A stretch of 64,000 nucleotides of DNA. Origin: Grifola frondosa (Eukaryota > Basidiomycota > Agaricomycetes > Polyporales > Grifolaceae). Below the pieces are notes generated by a model, which did no database searches, was not told where the DNA came from, and saw only the letters and a program-made list of their open reading frames with translations. The stretch is taken from positions 1,984,001 through 2,048,000 of the forward strand of contig LUGG01000005.1 in assembly GCA_001683735.1 (NCBI GenBank), given 5' to 3'. A program made the translations under genes and the position numbers. This document shows positions 1-10,644 of this stretch, piece by piece (position 1 is the stretch's first letter; every line of letters starts with the position of its first letter).

Positions 1-26
1 TGTCGTGGTTTTGGTGATTCGTTACA
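1..26 (+). repeat. End of 5' LTR
   Basis: These 26 bases are identical to the last 26 bases of the 3' LTR (6752-6777) and end in GTTACA. The rest of the 5' LTR is outside the window. Confidence 0.9.
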
Positions 27-68
27 GTTTGAACGAGCTTTGCTTACCGTCCCCCCTCGTCGATTTCA

Positions 69-765
69 GTGACTTCCATCACACGCTACCAGGAGGGCAG
101 CTGGGTGACCGTCGTTGCGCACAACGACATCGTCTCTGGAGAGGAGGTCATCACTGAGGACGAGGCTGCTGACGTCCTCGCCAGGAGCGCGGCCTTCATA
201 GGAGAAGTACCCTCCGTCTACAACCCCGTTCCCCAGCAGAGGAGGAACGAGTTCCCCACCGAGATCGCTCGGAACCCCATCGACGCCGCGTACGAACGCC
301 GAAGCGTCGAGCACTTCGAAGAGACCCGCGCTCTCTACATCGAAACCGAGGATGACTGGAAGCCCCAGGAGTTCGTCGTCACCCCCATCGCCGACGACAC
401 CCAGCATGTCTTAGGCTACTCCCTTGCAGTCCTCACGGCCGTGGGACTCTCCCAATTCAGCTTCAAACGCGACCGCACTCGCGTTGACGACCTTCGGTGG
501 CACGACCACGCCCGCAACATCCCGTACGACGTTCGCCTTTCCTTACATCTCCTTTCCGTCTACCTGACGAACATCCTCCTCTACCTCGACGACAATCGCC
601 CCCTTCCCCTGTGGGAGATCTTCGACCTTAGTCAACTTCCACTTCGCCTTCCGTCAGATTTACGAAGCACGCGGAAACGTGCACAAGTCGTGCGAGGAAG
701 TCGCGGAGCTCGCTAAGCGTCTCTTTGAGACCAACGTGCAGTATTGTGAGAAGTACTGGCTGTAG
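69..765 (+). pseudogene. First ORF of the retrotransposon, upstream of gag (function unknown)
   Basis: An open frame of about 215 codons begins 43 bases after the LTR. Near position 630 it shifts frame: the protein-like continuation (residues around FHFAFRQIYEARG and KSCEEVAELAKRLFE) is in another frame and ends at a stop at about 763-765, giving about 230 codons in total. It is acidic and mostly alpha-helical in composition, with no recognised domain. It sits where gag would normally start, but the recognisable gag core lies about 900 bases further on. It could be a Gag N-terminal extension or a separate element-encoded protein. One frameshift separates its two parts. Confidence 0.6.
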
Positions 766-850
766 GTCGAGGGAACGGCGAGGGCCCAGTATCGTGTAAC
801 AATTGTATTCACCCGCTTGCTTGAGAAAAAAAGAACCTTGTTTGTGACAC

Positions 851-1192
851 ATGTCCAACCCTGTGATCGTTCTTATTGTCACCCAAACTGTCGTCACCAC
901 TATCTCTATCCTCTCCATCGTCGGTCTCTTCTACTACCTCCTCCGAACCTACACAGAGGTTCATATACGAGTCGCAAGAACTCCCGGGCAGACGGAACGA
1001 ATCTTCAGCCCGCCCCGCGGCTCCCACCCATCCGGACGAGTCTTATGGACACAGCCGGACAGTCCGAGAATCCGTGGACGCCCGTGGAAACCACGGCGAT
1101 TCCTCCCTCCTCCTCCACTAACTCAGGCCCAACAGGAACTCGAAGCATTCGTAACCAGGGGTGTCGAACCTTCTCACGGAGGGCCTGACTGA
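851..1192 (+). CDS. Small ORF with N-terminal transmembrane segment inside the retrotransposon
   Basis: This 113-codon ORF begins with a strongly hydrophobic stretch (residues about 4-28, VIVLIVTQTVV followed by SILSIVGLFYYLL), then a basic, proline-rich tail. It lies between the first ORF and the gag core. No family is recognised. It may be an independent small membrane protein or the 5' exon or frame of a longer gag-region protein that continues through the Arg/Ser-rich sequence at 1200-1400. The hydrophobic segment is visible directly; any role is unknown. Confidence 0.45.
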   Translation: MSNPVIVLIVTQTVVTTISILSIVGLFYYLLRTYTEVHIRVARTPGQTERIFSPPRGSHPSGRVLWTQPDSPRIRGRPWKPRRFLPPPPLTQAQQELEAFVTRGVEPSHGGPD

Positions 1193-1400
1193 TCATACCC
1201 GCCGCATCACGATACTCGAGGAAGAATCGACCTCACTAAAGCGACAGTGAACACGGAGTAGGTCGAGTGAACGGTCTCGAGGAAGAGAACAGGAGCCGCA
1301 TCGCGGACGCAGTCGCTCTAGCCGACAGAGCAACGAAAGCCGAGGCGAAGGCCCTTCAAGCCGACCAGGTCGTCCGGAACTCTGGGACGATATCGCTTCG

Positions 1401-2365
1401 TTGAGGCTGTCGTCGAGAATCTCAAGAAGCGATGTCTCGCTCTCGAGAATCTTCCGTCCCGAGGAAGGCCACATCTCATACGTCCAAACGTTCGAGCCGA
1501 ACGTTTCCTACCGGTCCGCCTCCCCAATCCCAGACCCACGACCCATTCACCCTCTCCCCGCGTCGACTGATGTCCCCGCTCCCGACTACAAGAGGCCCGT
1601 CGCGCTGTGCGAGGGCACTATTCGTAAGCCCAATTCCCCGCTCCCGTGTCCTTCGCCAGGCCCACGAAGAAATGACTGCGGAACAGTGGATGAAGGCATG
1701 GGAGACGTACTTCGTTTATTACGAAGTCGGACGATCAACGGATCGTATCGCGTTAATCCTCGGATCGCTCAAAGAAGGTGCCCTAGATTGGGCGTCCTCC
1801 TACAGCGATAATTTCAACAACAACGTGCCGGTCGGTTCATGTGGAGGATTTCAAAAAGAAATTCCTCGGCAATACGGACGCCTCGATTCGCAGTTCGACG
1901 CTCAGCAGGCGCTGATGCGTCTTCGCAATGACAGGCCAGTACATCATACGCCAAACACTTCCGTCGCTGGGCCCCCGCTCCGGACACAACCAGCAAACCC
2001 TTCTCTCACTTCTTCGGACCCAGGTCAAGCAGTCGATTAGGATGCAATCGCCGGTCATGAGACTCACCGGACACTGGGAGAAGTACCTCGAACGGGCCCA
2101 ACGAGTAGATCAAGCCCGCGGCACTTACGCCCATCCCGGATCGTCTCCACAGCAGTCAAAGACGACTGCTTATCGTCATCCCCATTCGCAGAGCAATCTC
2201 ACTCTACCCCGACTCACACTCGCGACCCTAACGCAATGGACGTTGACCGCGCCGCAGCACGCGCAAGGGCGCGTTTTTATTGGCAAGGTGGGCCATCTGG
2301 CAAATGCGTGTCCAGATAAGAAGCCCAGCGGGAAGTCGATTCCGAGATGAGTATCGACGATTAAT
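1401..2365 (+). pseudogene. gag region (capsid core and degenerate zinc knuckle), frameshifted
   Basis: The capsid-like segment starting near 1671 reads AEQWMKAWETYF then GALDWASSYSDNF, matching the retrotransposon Gag core pattern in which substrate-length and helix residues are conserved. Frame shifts occur near 1830 and 1900. A nucleocapsid-like knuckle is visible at about 2262-2325 (GKVGHLANACPDKK), but the first two cysteines of the CCHC motif are missing in the reading given, so the knuckle is degenerate or interrupted by indels. Gag would package element RNA into virus-like particles in the cytoplasm. This copy cannot make a full-length product as read. Confidence 0.75.
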
Positions 2366-2611
2366 TCGCCTTGTCGAACAGGAGCTTGTCGAGGAGAAGA
2401 AGAAGAAGCTGTCGACAAGGGCAAGCAGAAAGAGATTGCCAAGGAACCCGAGTCGTCAGCCAAGATCGAGGAGATAGGAGCAATCGGCACGTCGTCGTCG
2501 ACGTGGAACACGGATTTTTAGAGCGCCTCATGTCGTCCCTGCTGACGTGAAGGCCTCTCTCTCTCGCAACCGCTACAACTGTATTAGTGTAACTGAAGAT
2601 ATCAAAAAGTT

Positions 2612-2935
2612 CGTCAGAATTTTGATCTTCCAGTCACAGTAAGCGGCAGCAAGGGATCCGTACAAACGCAGGCACTCCTAGACTCCGGAGCCTTCTCAGT
2701 ATTCGTTCACGAAGACTTCGTACGAAAGCACAACATCGGAGTGAAACCCCTCAGAAAACCCCTAGTCGTCTACAATGCAGATCGATCCGAAAACGAAGGT
2801 GACCGATTCAAGTCTACACAGTTTGAAATTGAAGATAGGCGATCACGAAACAGAGGTCCCTATGTTGTGACTAACGTGGGTGATCGAGACCTGATTATAG
2901 GCCTCGATTACATTCGACAACACAACCCGAGATAG
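2612..2935 (+). pseudogene. Retropepsin-like aspartic protease segment of pol
   Basis: The frame contains ALLDSGAFSVFV (catalytic Asp codon at 2681), the retropepsin active-site signature, and about 65 residues later DLIIGLDYI, the usual second conserved strand (IIGxDxL-like). The protease would cleave the Gag-Pol polyprotein. It is separated from both gag and reverse transcriptase by frame changes, so it is a block of a broken pol gene rather than an independent gene. Identification of the catalytic motif is direct. The upstream boundary is only where the frame opens. Confidence 0.85.
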
Positions 2936-3022
2936 ATGGGACGCTGGAACCTTGGAATTTACTAGTGCCCACAGGAGTGCAGACCAAGGTTCGCAAAGAA
3001 AGACAAGAAGGAGCCGCAGACA

Positions 3023-4700
3023 ATGGAGGAAGCTGATCGAATCTTGGCGTCGACGAAAGGACTTCGTACGACCGAGACAAGTGACGCGAAAGCCCCACCG
3101 CGGCCTGCTTGGGAGGAACGAATGGAACTAGAAGAAGAGTTCATTCGCGCAGATGATGAAGTTCCCCTTGGATACCGTTATTCGAAACGATATTGGGAAT
3201 TCTACAAAGACACGGTAGCCTGGTATGAGGTCGACTCACATGATCCCGAATCCAACGCGGTTCTCGACCAATGGGTAGAGATTTGCGCGAAGTACACCAA
3301 GTCGCAAGAAATCGAAGAAGCATCGCAAGCAGGAAAGCAGAAGAAAGAGTGGAAGGAAATCGTTCCAGATCACCTCCACGATTTCGAGGATGTCTTTTCC
3401 AAGACGGCAGTGAACGCTTCCCTACGAGTAAATCTTATGACCACGCGATTGACTTGATGCCGGATCAAAACTTACCGCCCATCTCGAAGGTTTACCCCTT
3501 GTCACCGGAAGAAACCCGCCAACTAGACGAATTTTTGGACGAGAACCTCCGAAAAGGCTATATCCGTCCATCCAAAAGCCCTGTTGGTGCAGCAGTCTTC
3601 TTTGTAAAGAAGAAAGACGGATCTCTTCGACTCGTCCAGGACTATCGGAAACTAAACGTGGTTACGATCAAGAACCGCTACCCACTCCCTCGTATCACTC
3701 TTTGATCGACCAACTAAAGGGCGCCAAGTACTTCACGAAGTTGGACCTACGTTGGGGGTACAACAATGTACGGATCAAGGATGGTGATCAATGGAAAGCG
3801 GCTTTTAGGACGCACCGAGGCCTATTCGAACCAACTGTTATGTTCTTCGGTCTTCATGGTTCTCCAGGCACTTTTCAAGCGATGATGAACGAGATTCTAA
3901 AAGATCTCATTCTCGAAGGACATGTGGTGGTTTATCTTGACGACATCCTTATTTTCACCACCGACCTTCGCACTCACCGACGTATCACGCGCGAGGTACT
4001 TAAACGCTTGCAAGATAGAGACTTGTTCTTGAAACCGGAGAAATGCTTGTTCGAGGAGCTGTCCATCGATTATCTCGGAATGATCATTTCACAGAACTCC
4101 GTCTCGATGGATCCGAAAAAGGTCGAAGGAGTTCTTGATTGGCCAGCGCCCAAAACCGTTAAGGAAGTACAAGCCTTTCTAGGTTTCGCGAATTTCTACC
4201 GACACTTCATTCAAAGCTTTGCAGACGTTTCCAAGCCATTGAACGTTCTAACTCGAAAAGGCTTCAAATGGCAATGGGGACAGGAACAGCAACACGCCTT
4301 CGAGACCTTGAAACGCGCATTTACCTCAGCACCCATCCTTAAACTCCCGATCTAGACCAGCCGTTCAGATTGGAGATGGACGCTTCGGATTTTGCTACAG
4401 GTGCTGTTTTGGAGCAACGAGACGAGGAAGGAGCTTGGCACCCGGTCGCCTTTTATTCCAAGGGCTTAACGAACACGAACGCAACTACGAAATTTACGAC
4501 AAGGAGTTGCTCGCAATTATTCGCGCCCTAGAAGAATATCGGCACTACCTCGAAGGAGGTCCTCATCCTCTGAGATCTGGTCGGACCACAAGAACCTAGA
4601 GTATTTCCATAAAGCTCAAGACCTTACACGCAGACAAGCTCGCTGGTCGCTCTATCTTACCCGGTTCAACTTCACGATTCATCATCGTCCGGGAAAGACC
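3023..4700 (+). pseudogene. Reverse transcriptase and RNase H of pol, frameshifted
   Basis: The RT fingers region is at 3440-3700 ([20 protein letters not shown], then [10 protein letters not shown]). A one-base shift at about 3697-3705 moves to the palm, with FTKLDLRWGYNN and the catalytic YLDD at 3933-3944. The thumb and connection follow (FLGFANFYRHFI). RNase H follows from about 4356 ([16 protein letters not shown], catalytic DAS), but frame changes near 4460-4600 break it before the conserved HHRPGK motif at about 4681. RT copies element RNA into DNA in particles and RNase H removes the RNA strand. All domains are recognisable in order, with at least three frame breaks. Confidence 0.92.
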
Positions 4701-5759
4701 ATGCAACGAGCGGATCCGCTATCGCGTAGAACCGACCATGAAGAGGGGGTCGCCTCGGATACTCGAGACAAGGTCGTATTAAAGGCGGAATACTTTCAAG
4801 CCCGTGCGATCCAGCCCGGCCACGCGTCCATCATCCCCGACCAATCCTTACTTGATCGCATTCGCGAAGCTCTCACACGCGATGAAATCGCAACCGAGCC
4901 GATTCAAAAGGCGATGGCTCATGGACCACGTGAACTCGCTGCCGGTCTACAAGACTGGAACGTGGACAACGGCCTATTGTTACATCGAGGAAAGGTCTAC
5001 GTTCTGAAGGATGATGCTATTCGCAAGGAGATCGTTCAATTGCACCACGATCATCCCACTGCTGGTCATCCAGGACGCTGGAAGACGTACGAACTCGTCA
5101 GCCGTAACTATTGGTGGCCAGGGCTTTCAGTATATGTCCGGAACTACGTCGACGGCTGTGACGCTTGTCAACGTAACAAGACATTCCCTCGACAACCATA
5201 TGGTCCTCTCCAACCTAACGAAATTCCAGATCAACCCTGGGACATTACGACGGTCGACTTAATCACGGGCCTACCAGAAAGCAGTGAACACGATGCAATT
5301 ATGGTGGTCGCTGATCGAATGACGAAACGAGCACGGTTTTTCCCCGTTCATGGTACAATCGACGCTCAAGAAGTCGCCGAGATATACTATCGAGAAATAT
5401 GGTCACAGCATGGACTGCCGAAGAAGATCATCTCGGACCGCGGAACTCAGTTCGCGTCGCGAGTGTTTCAAGAGCTGTGTAAAATTCTCGAAATAACCTC
5501 TGCCATGTCCACTGCTTACCATCCACAAACCGACGGTCAAACGGAATGGATAAACCAGGAACTCGAACAGTATTTACGCATTTACTGCAACTTCCACCAA
5601 GATGATTGGCACGATAAACTGATTGAAGCAGAATTCGCTACAATAATCAAACTCACGAGTCCACCAAGGTTTCCCCATTCTATGCAGATTTGGGACGTCA
5701 TCCAAGGGCAATGCCAGATCTTGTTACAGCGGTACGACACCCAGACCTGGACACCTTGA
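4701..5759 (+). pseudogene. Integrase: H2C2 zinc finger and DDE core
   Basis: An H2C2 zinc-binding domain (HHDHPTAGHPGR with GCDACQRNK, about 5041-5180) precedes a retroviral integrase core with the DDE residues in WDITTVDLITG, IISDRGTQF and NQELEQYLR. Integrase inserts the cDNA into chromatin. The frame is lost at about 5640 through an apparent one-base deletion (the expected continuation resumes in the frame of the next block), which separates the core from the C-terminal and chromodomain part. The last ~35 codons of this reading frame are therefore out of frame. Confidence 0.92.
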
Positions 5760-6430
5760 TGCGCGAACGTGAAGCTGCCCGAAAGGAATCACAAGCAGCA
5801 CTACAGCTTGCAGCGGATCGTATGAAACGTTACTACGATCAACACGTGCAGGACACTCCTCAGTTCAAGGTTGGTGATTTAGTCTGGCTGGACGCTCGTA
5901 ATATTCGTACCGAACAGCCAAGCAAAAAGTTGAGCGCGAAACGTCATGGACCATTCGAAATTCTCGAACAAGTCTCGCCGCTCAACTTTAGGCTTAAACT
6001 CCCTCGAACCTGGTGCATTCACCCCGTGTTTCATGCTTCATTGCTGTCCAAACACAAAACGGATCAAATTCCGGGACGAAAGCCGACGAAACCACCTGCG
6101 GTCATCATCGAAGGAGAACCCGAGTATGAAGTTGAAAAAGTTCTCGATTCACGGATGTTCCGCAACCGCCTTCAGTACCTCGTGAAATGGGCAGGGTACC
6201 CCGAATCCGAGAACTCTTGGGAACCTCGCTCCAACCTTGACAATGCCGCTAATCTCGTTGCCGATTTTCACCGTACACATCCCTCCGCTCCACGACAAAT
6301 CAGCCAATTATCGATGAACGACATGCATTTTCAACCGTTGATTAACTACACGGTCGTCGATAAACCGCCGGGGATCTGGACAAGAGGCAAAATCGTTGGT
6401 CACGAAGCTCGTCCGGAGAAACTCGCCTGA
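5690..6430 (+). pseudogene. Integrase C-terminus with chromodomain
   Basis: This block continues integrase after the frameshift at about 5640. It has a basic coiled segment (MKRYYDQHVQ), the GPF motif region (RHGPFEILEQVSP), then a chromodomain at about 6118-6270 with YEVEKVLDSR, YLVKWAGYP and NSWEPRSNL, including the aromatic residues that normally form the methyl-lysine cage. Chromodomains in this position direct integration of chromoviruses to marked, usually repressive, chromatin. The stop at 6428-6430 is 10 bases before the LTR, so pol ends where expected. The domain itself looks intact. Confidence 0.93.
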
Positions 6431-6440
6431 AGAGGGGTAA

Positions 6441-6777
6441 TGTAACAAATTTCCTAATTTGGACATGGACGCCCAGTAAGCGCTGGGATGCGTCGCGTTG
6501 ATCACCTGCAAGATCAGGTGATAGGTGGAGGAATGGGTGTCATATTGATGACACTGATTGGTGAGCGGATGAGTAAGGTGATATTGTGGGATAGTAACCA
6601 TACGTACGCAAACGGACTTTACTATTTAAGATTGGTTTTTGCTACCTGGAACGTCAGCTCGTTCAACTTCGTTGAACATTTGCTTTCGTTGCCAGCTGTT
6701 GCCCAAATGAAATCATCCGTACGAATCTCAACACCGGGAGTAAGCGTACTCTGTCGTGGTTTTGGTGATTCGTTACA
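6441..6777 (+). repeat. 3' LTR (337 bp)
   Basis: It begins TGTAAC and ends GTTACA, a perfect 6-bp terminal inverted repeat with canonical TG...CA ends, directly after the pol stop and a purine-rich tract. The last 26 bases match the window start. Confidence 0.92.
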
Positions 6778-7861
6778 CAGCCGGTGATGATCATATAGAA
6801 GCGCTACGCACGGGCCACTTTGAAGCACTCAACGAATACGGGTAACTTTGCACAGTCTCTGGCGGGTGTACCGCACCCGACACTCACCTTTTCTTTCACC
6901 TTCCCTTTCCGTGCCCCGTCGCTCTTACGAACACTGTCATGAATCTAGTAACTATCGCTACCACTACCACTCTGAGAGGGCCCGCTGCAGGTGGCACAAA
7001 CCCACCATAGCACGAAGTTTAGCATTTGTATAAGAAAATGGAACATGCATGGATTTCGGAAATGTCCTAGATCAGTATCAATCTGTCTCAGCTATGACAT
7101 GAGGACTTTGTACTCTTCCGATATCTGAATGCCTAGCAATAATAGAATTAACTTTATTGTGCCAGCTAGCCTAGAATGGAGAGCTGATAAACTACAGTTG
7201 TCTAAGGAGTGTAGGTTTAACTCAACCGAGGCTCCGGCGACCAACTTAGAGGCACGGCAGGGCTACCTAGCCTAGGGTGTGCTAGGGAGTACCGTGGTAT
7301 TGCTATCGACACTAGCTCGGCTCGAGAGTTGACAGTGGCGGCTATCTTGCGGATGGGTTTTTCCTGATGTGGTGCGAACGATGAGGCACAAGATAAAGGG
7401 ATGATGTCATTCTTTTCGAAGATTGGGAAGTCGAAGTGGGTGCAGTTCGCACACAGCATACATATGGTGATGTATGAGGAGAAGGAAGATATGTACAGGT
7501 TGTTGGCGATTTCCTGACCACAGCGTAGATGTAATTCGGATTGAATACTCTCTTGGTGAATCGGTCAAAGATGCGGTCGACTACAAACAGATCGTACTTA
7601 GTGCCTCCACAGCTGATTTAACCATACACGACTATCCGAATTTGTAGACAAAATGAGATAAGAGATCAATGACTCTCGGATATTGTCCAGTTCATAAATA
7701 CTAGCGGATTCCCGTGCTACGCTACGGAGGGGGTGTGTGATATAATATATTTTTAACTGTAGAATATTACACAAAAAATAAAATGGGAAATTTTGAAATG
7801 TCACCTTCAAAAGAGCATATGATCATAGAGTAATGTTATGTACCCGATATCTAATATGAAG
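6778..7861. other. No gene seen
   Basis: Only short, non-protein-like frames. AT-rich tracts lie around 7580-7860. No repeat or RNA gene is recognised. Confidence 0.5.
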
Positions 7862-8640
7862 CTAATTCGTTTTCTGAGAAGGTGACGGCGTCTCGAGCTC
7901 CATATCCTCATTCTCCGCACCCGCACTCGGCCGACTACCAGGACTCTCTAAACTGATTCTTTGCCGCTTCTTACCCTTGTCTCGCAAAGGGCTCTCAACA
8001 GCCTGAGAGCCATCATCAAATCGTTGTCTGCGACCAACTCGTGCAGACGGAGGAGCAGCACTATCTGTGTGTGTATCATAAGCAATCCGATGGCAAAGCT
8101 CGCCCTGTATTTGAAAGACATATGGAGCATGACCTCCGTGATTGATTTGTTCATCAATATTGACGCCGAGAGATGTGAACGCAAAGGCAGCGTTATATTG
8201 TCGAATATTGTCACGGAACTCCTTGGCCTGCGCATCAACACCGGTGAAGAGATTTTTGATACTAAGAGGGGGTTCTGGAAGTAGAGGAAGATGGACCTTG
8301 CCATTATTGCAGCAAACCCCAAACTCAGGCCTCGAACACGGGCTAGCTACCAACTTCTCGTCTGCCCAATGTAAGGCTTTGCAATGTCGAAAACAATGCT
8401 CATACGACCGAGATCATGAACTGCGATGGGTTCGCGATAGGTGGCGCGTGCCTTTGGTAAAGTGGGAATAGCAATGCCTTGAGCTGCAAGCACATCGAGG
8501 CAGTTTAGCATAATTCTCATTTTGAGTTTAGAAGACTTACGGGCTTCATGTCCATTTACCGTGCGTGTGTCTGTGTCAGGCTCCAGGGGGTTCTTGCGTG
8601 ACAACCATTCTAATATCATATGTGAGCTCAATTGGTCGCT
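7862..8640 (-). pseudogene. Helitron-derived gene fragment (N-terminal zinc-motif region)
   Basis: Reading leftward, the frames give HDLGRMSIV, then (after a one-base shift at about 8375) HCKALHWADEKL, then FGVCCNNGKVHLP, AFAFTSLGVNIDE and PYVFQIQGEL. This string of motifs is typical of the region just upstream of the Helitron_like_N domain in basidiomycete Helitron Rep/helicase proteins. After GELCHRI the sequence leaves the family and ends in a charged tail with a stop at 7862. No Rep HUH motif or helicase follows, so this is a truncated, frameshifted remnant. Recognition of the motifs is from family knowledge. Confidence 0.72.
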
Positions 8641-9762
8641 TTAGTATTGTGTGTACGTATGCTCTTCATTTGTTGTGCGCCGAAAATGATTGCGCCCGCC
8701 ATGTCGCTCACATCCTGCTTCTTCTTGGTCATGTCCTCCTTCACCCTGACCACCTTGCTCACGTTCTTCTTCTTCGCCCCGGTTGCATTGCTCGTGTCCT
8801 CCTCCACGCTGGTCATGTTCAAGCTCATGACCTCCGCACTGGTCATGTTCGAGCTGGTGACCTCTGTGCTGGTTGTGTTCGAGCTGGGGAGCCTCGTGCT
8901 GGTTGTGTTGCTCGTCTTCTCCTTGGTGCCGGTTGCATCGCTCGCGTCCTTCACGCTGTATGCGCCATTGGTAGAGCTCATAGTGAGACCGCGAAGTCTC
9001 TATCCCAGACGTAGGGGCTGCAAACTGAGTGTAAGGTGGAGTGGGAAGTACTTGATTCGGTGCTGCTGTAACTGTAGGTGAGCACATAGAATGTTTGAGC
9101 TCAATTGGACCTACATTGGAATTGGGCTTGACTAAACTGGCCGTTGTGACCGGAATACATAAGAAATTGCAGAGGTGGCTCTTGTTGCACATTCAGCAGA
9201 GAAGCTGAAGATGTAGTGGCTTGTGATGGAACTGTGAGTCCACATGAAGTACTTATTAGTCTCTAAGTCAGTTGGAGTTGAGATATCAACTCACCAGCAA
9301 CAAATCCTCCGTTCCCTGGCGAATAGTAAGTAAAGCCATCTTGAGAGGGAGTCACCCGCGAATGCCGTGAACATCGTGAGTGCTTGCATGTTGTAGATGG
9401 GATAGATGCAGTGGGTGGTGGAGATGGTAGGACAATTGGGACAGGATTCTGAACAGAGGGAGGAACATTCTCATCAGCCGGCCTGGGAGTTCGTCGAGAG
9501 GTAATTCTACTGGTTTGACGGGTCTGTCGTTCATGATGTCTGTTTGAGTATGGAATATTTCTGCGTCAGCATGGGCTGGAGGAGCAATTTCATGCATGAG
9601 CTCAACTGAGATGGGAACTGCGAGGAGCCAGTGTCGTACCGTTTCCCAAACTCCTCGAGTGCCCACGGCAATGTCAAGCTTGGGGAAGTGCGACACGGCG
9701 GTCGCGGCAGGCTTGCCGAACATTATGAAACATTGGGGAGGTCTGCAAAAATAAATCGCCAC
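8641..9762 (-). pseudogene. Low-complexity upstream part of the Helitron-like gene
   Basis: Two minus-strand frames lie upstream of the Helitron fragment. 8641-9192 encodes a Glu/Gln/His/Arg-rich protein with ten-residue repeats of the type QLEHNQHRGH. 9352-9762 encodes a stretch around GVWETVRHWLLAVP that resembles no family I can name. Basidiomycete Helitron proteins often have long low-complexity N-termini, so these may be exons of the same degenerate gene. They could also be unrelated host sequence. Splice sites joining them were not resolved. Confidence 0.35.
8808..8905. repeat. 30-bp coding minisatellite
   Basis: Roughly three and a half copies of a 30-bp unit (xCTGGTCATGTTCxAGCTxxTGACCTCx type). 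It underlies the ten-residue protein repeat on the minus strand. Confidence 0.7.
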
Positions 9763-10644
9763 GACTGTGTTGCAGGGTCGTGTCGCGTCATGTCGCGTTC
9801 AGTTGTGTCACATCAAGACATGCTTGCCTTTGTCATTGAGGCCGGATTTGCAGTCCCTACTAAATTTTTCACTGCTGTATATGATATTCATTGTGTTTTT
9901 AAGGACTTACTTGTTCTTCAGAGCATCCTTCGCTGACATGTCAAGTGCGTTGAGAGATGCCAGCGTCGAGCGAGTGGAGGAGTGACTGTGATCGGTGTGA
10001 CAGCTTGTTTTGCACAGGCAGAGTTCTCTGCTGCTTTGAGCTCACACAAATGACAGGGAAAATGTTTGAACTACCTATTTTGACTCTTGCAATCATGCGT
10101 AAATTTATTTCAAGAACACAGCAACAGTGTAAGATAGTCCCAAGGTAAAAAGTATGTGACATCCGTAACATGCGTAACACATGAGACGAAAAGAGATACA
10201 CTTCCAAAATGACTTCCAAAATGAGACAGTTATCCGTAAAAGGAAACACGAGCTTCAGTACTATAGAAGATCACTGACGCCAACTCTCACCGATAATGCT
10301 TGCAGCGAACGACAGGCTAGTACCCAAGTATATGTCACTTATGTAGCTGGCCTCGAAGTCAAAAATTGCCGGGGCACAGAGTTTTCAAAGTGACTTCGCA
10401 GATGATTATTTCGCTGATGTTATTTGTGAATACTATGGCGGTATATCGCGTACAGTATACTGTCGCAACCAAAATATCATCACATCTCGACAGATCCATA
10501 TATTCGGACAAATATACTACTGACAGACCAAAAAAAGGAATTTACTTAAGCCGACGACAGCAATAATATACATAACAAGGTGACAAACAAGTATCTCCAT
10601 GCATGTTCGGCCTGTTTGACGGGGCTCAATATCGTGTAATTTTC
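9763..10644. other. No gene seen
   Basis: No frame with protein-like composition, repeat or RNA gene recognised. Confidence 0.5.

Larger units (their letters stand above)
1..6777 (+). mobile_element. Ty3/gypsy chromovirus LTR retrotransposon
   Basis: Gag-protease-RT-RNase H-integrase-chromodomain order, with the 26 bases at the window start repeated at the end of the 3' LTR (6752-6777), identifies a Ty3/gypsy chromovirus. Only the tail of the 5' LTR lies inside the window, so the full element would be about 7.1 kb. Nearly every coding block is complete in content but split by single-base frameshifts, so this copy should not be autonomous unless the indels are sequencing errors. No tRNA-complementary primer site is obvious directly after the 5' LTR. 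A purine-rich tract (about 6430-6438) precedes the 3' LTR, as expected for plus-strand priming. The target-site duplication cannot be checked because the left flank is outside the window. Confidence 0.95.

Noticed and set aside
851..1192. Envelope-type gene in the retrotransposon
   Set aside because: Only one hydrophobic segment, no signal peptide plus ectodomain, and it lies before gag rather than after pol.
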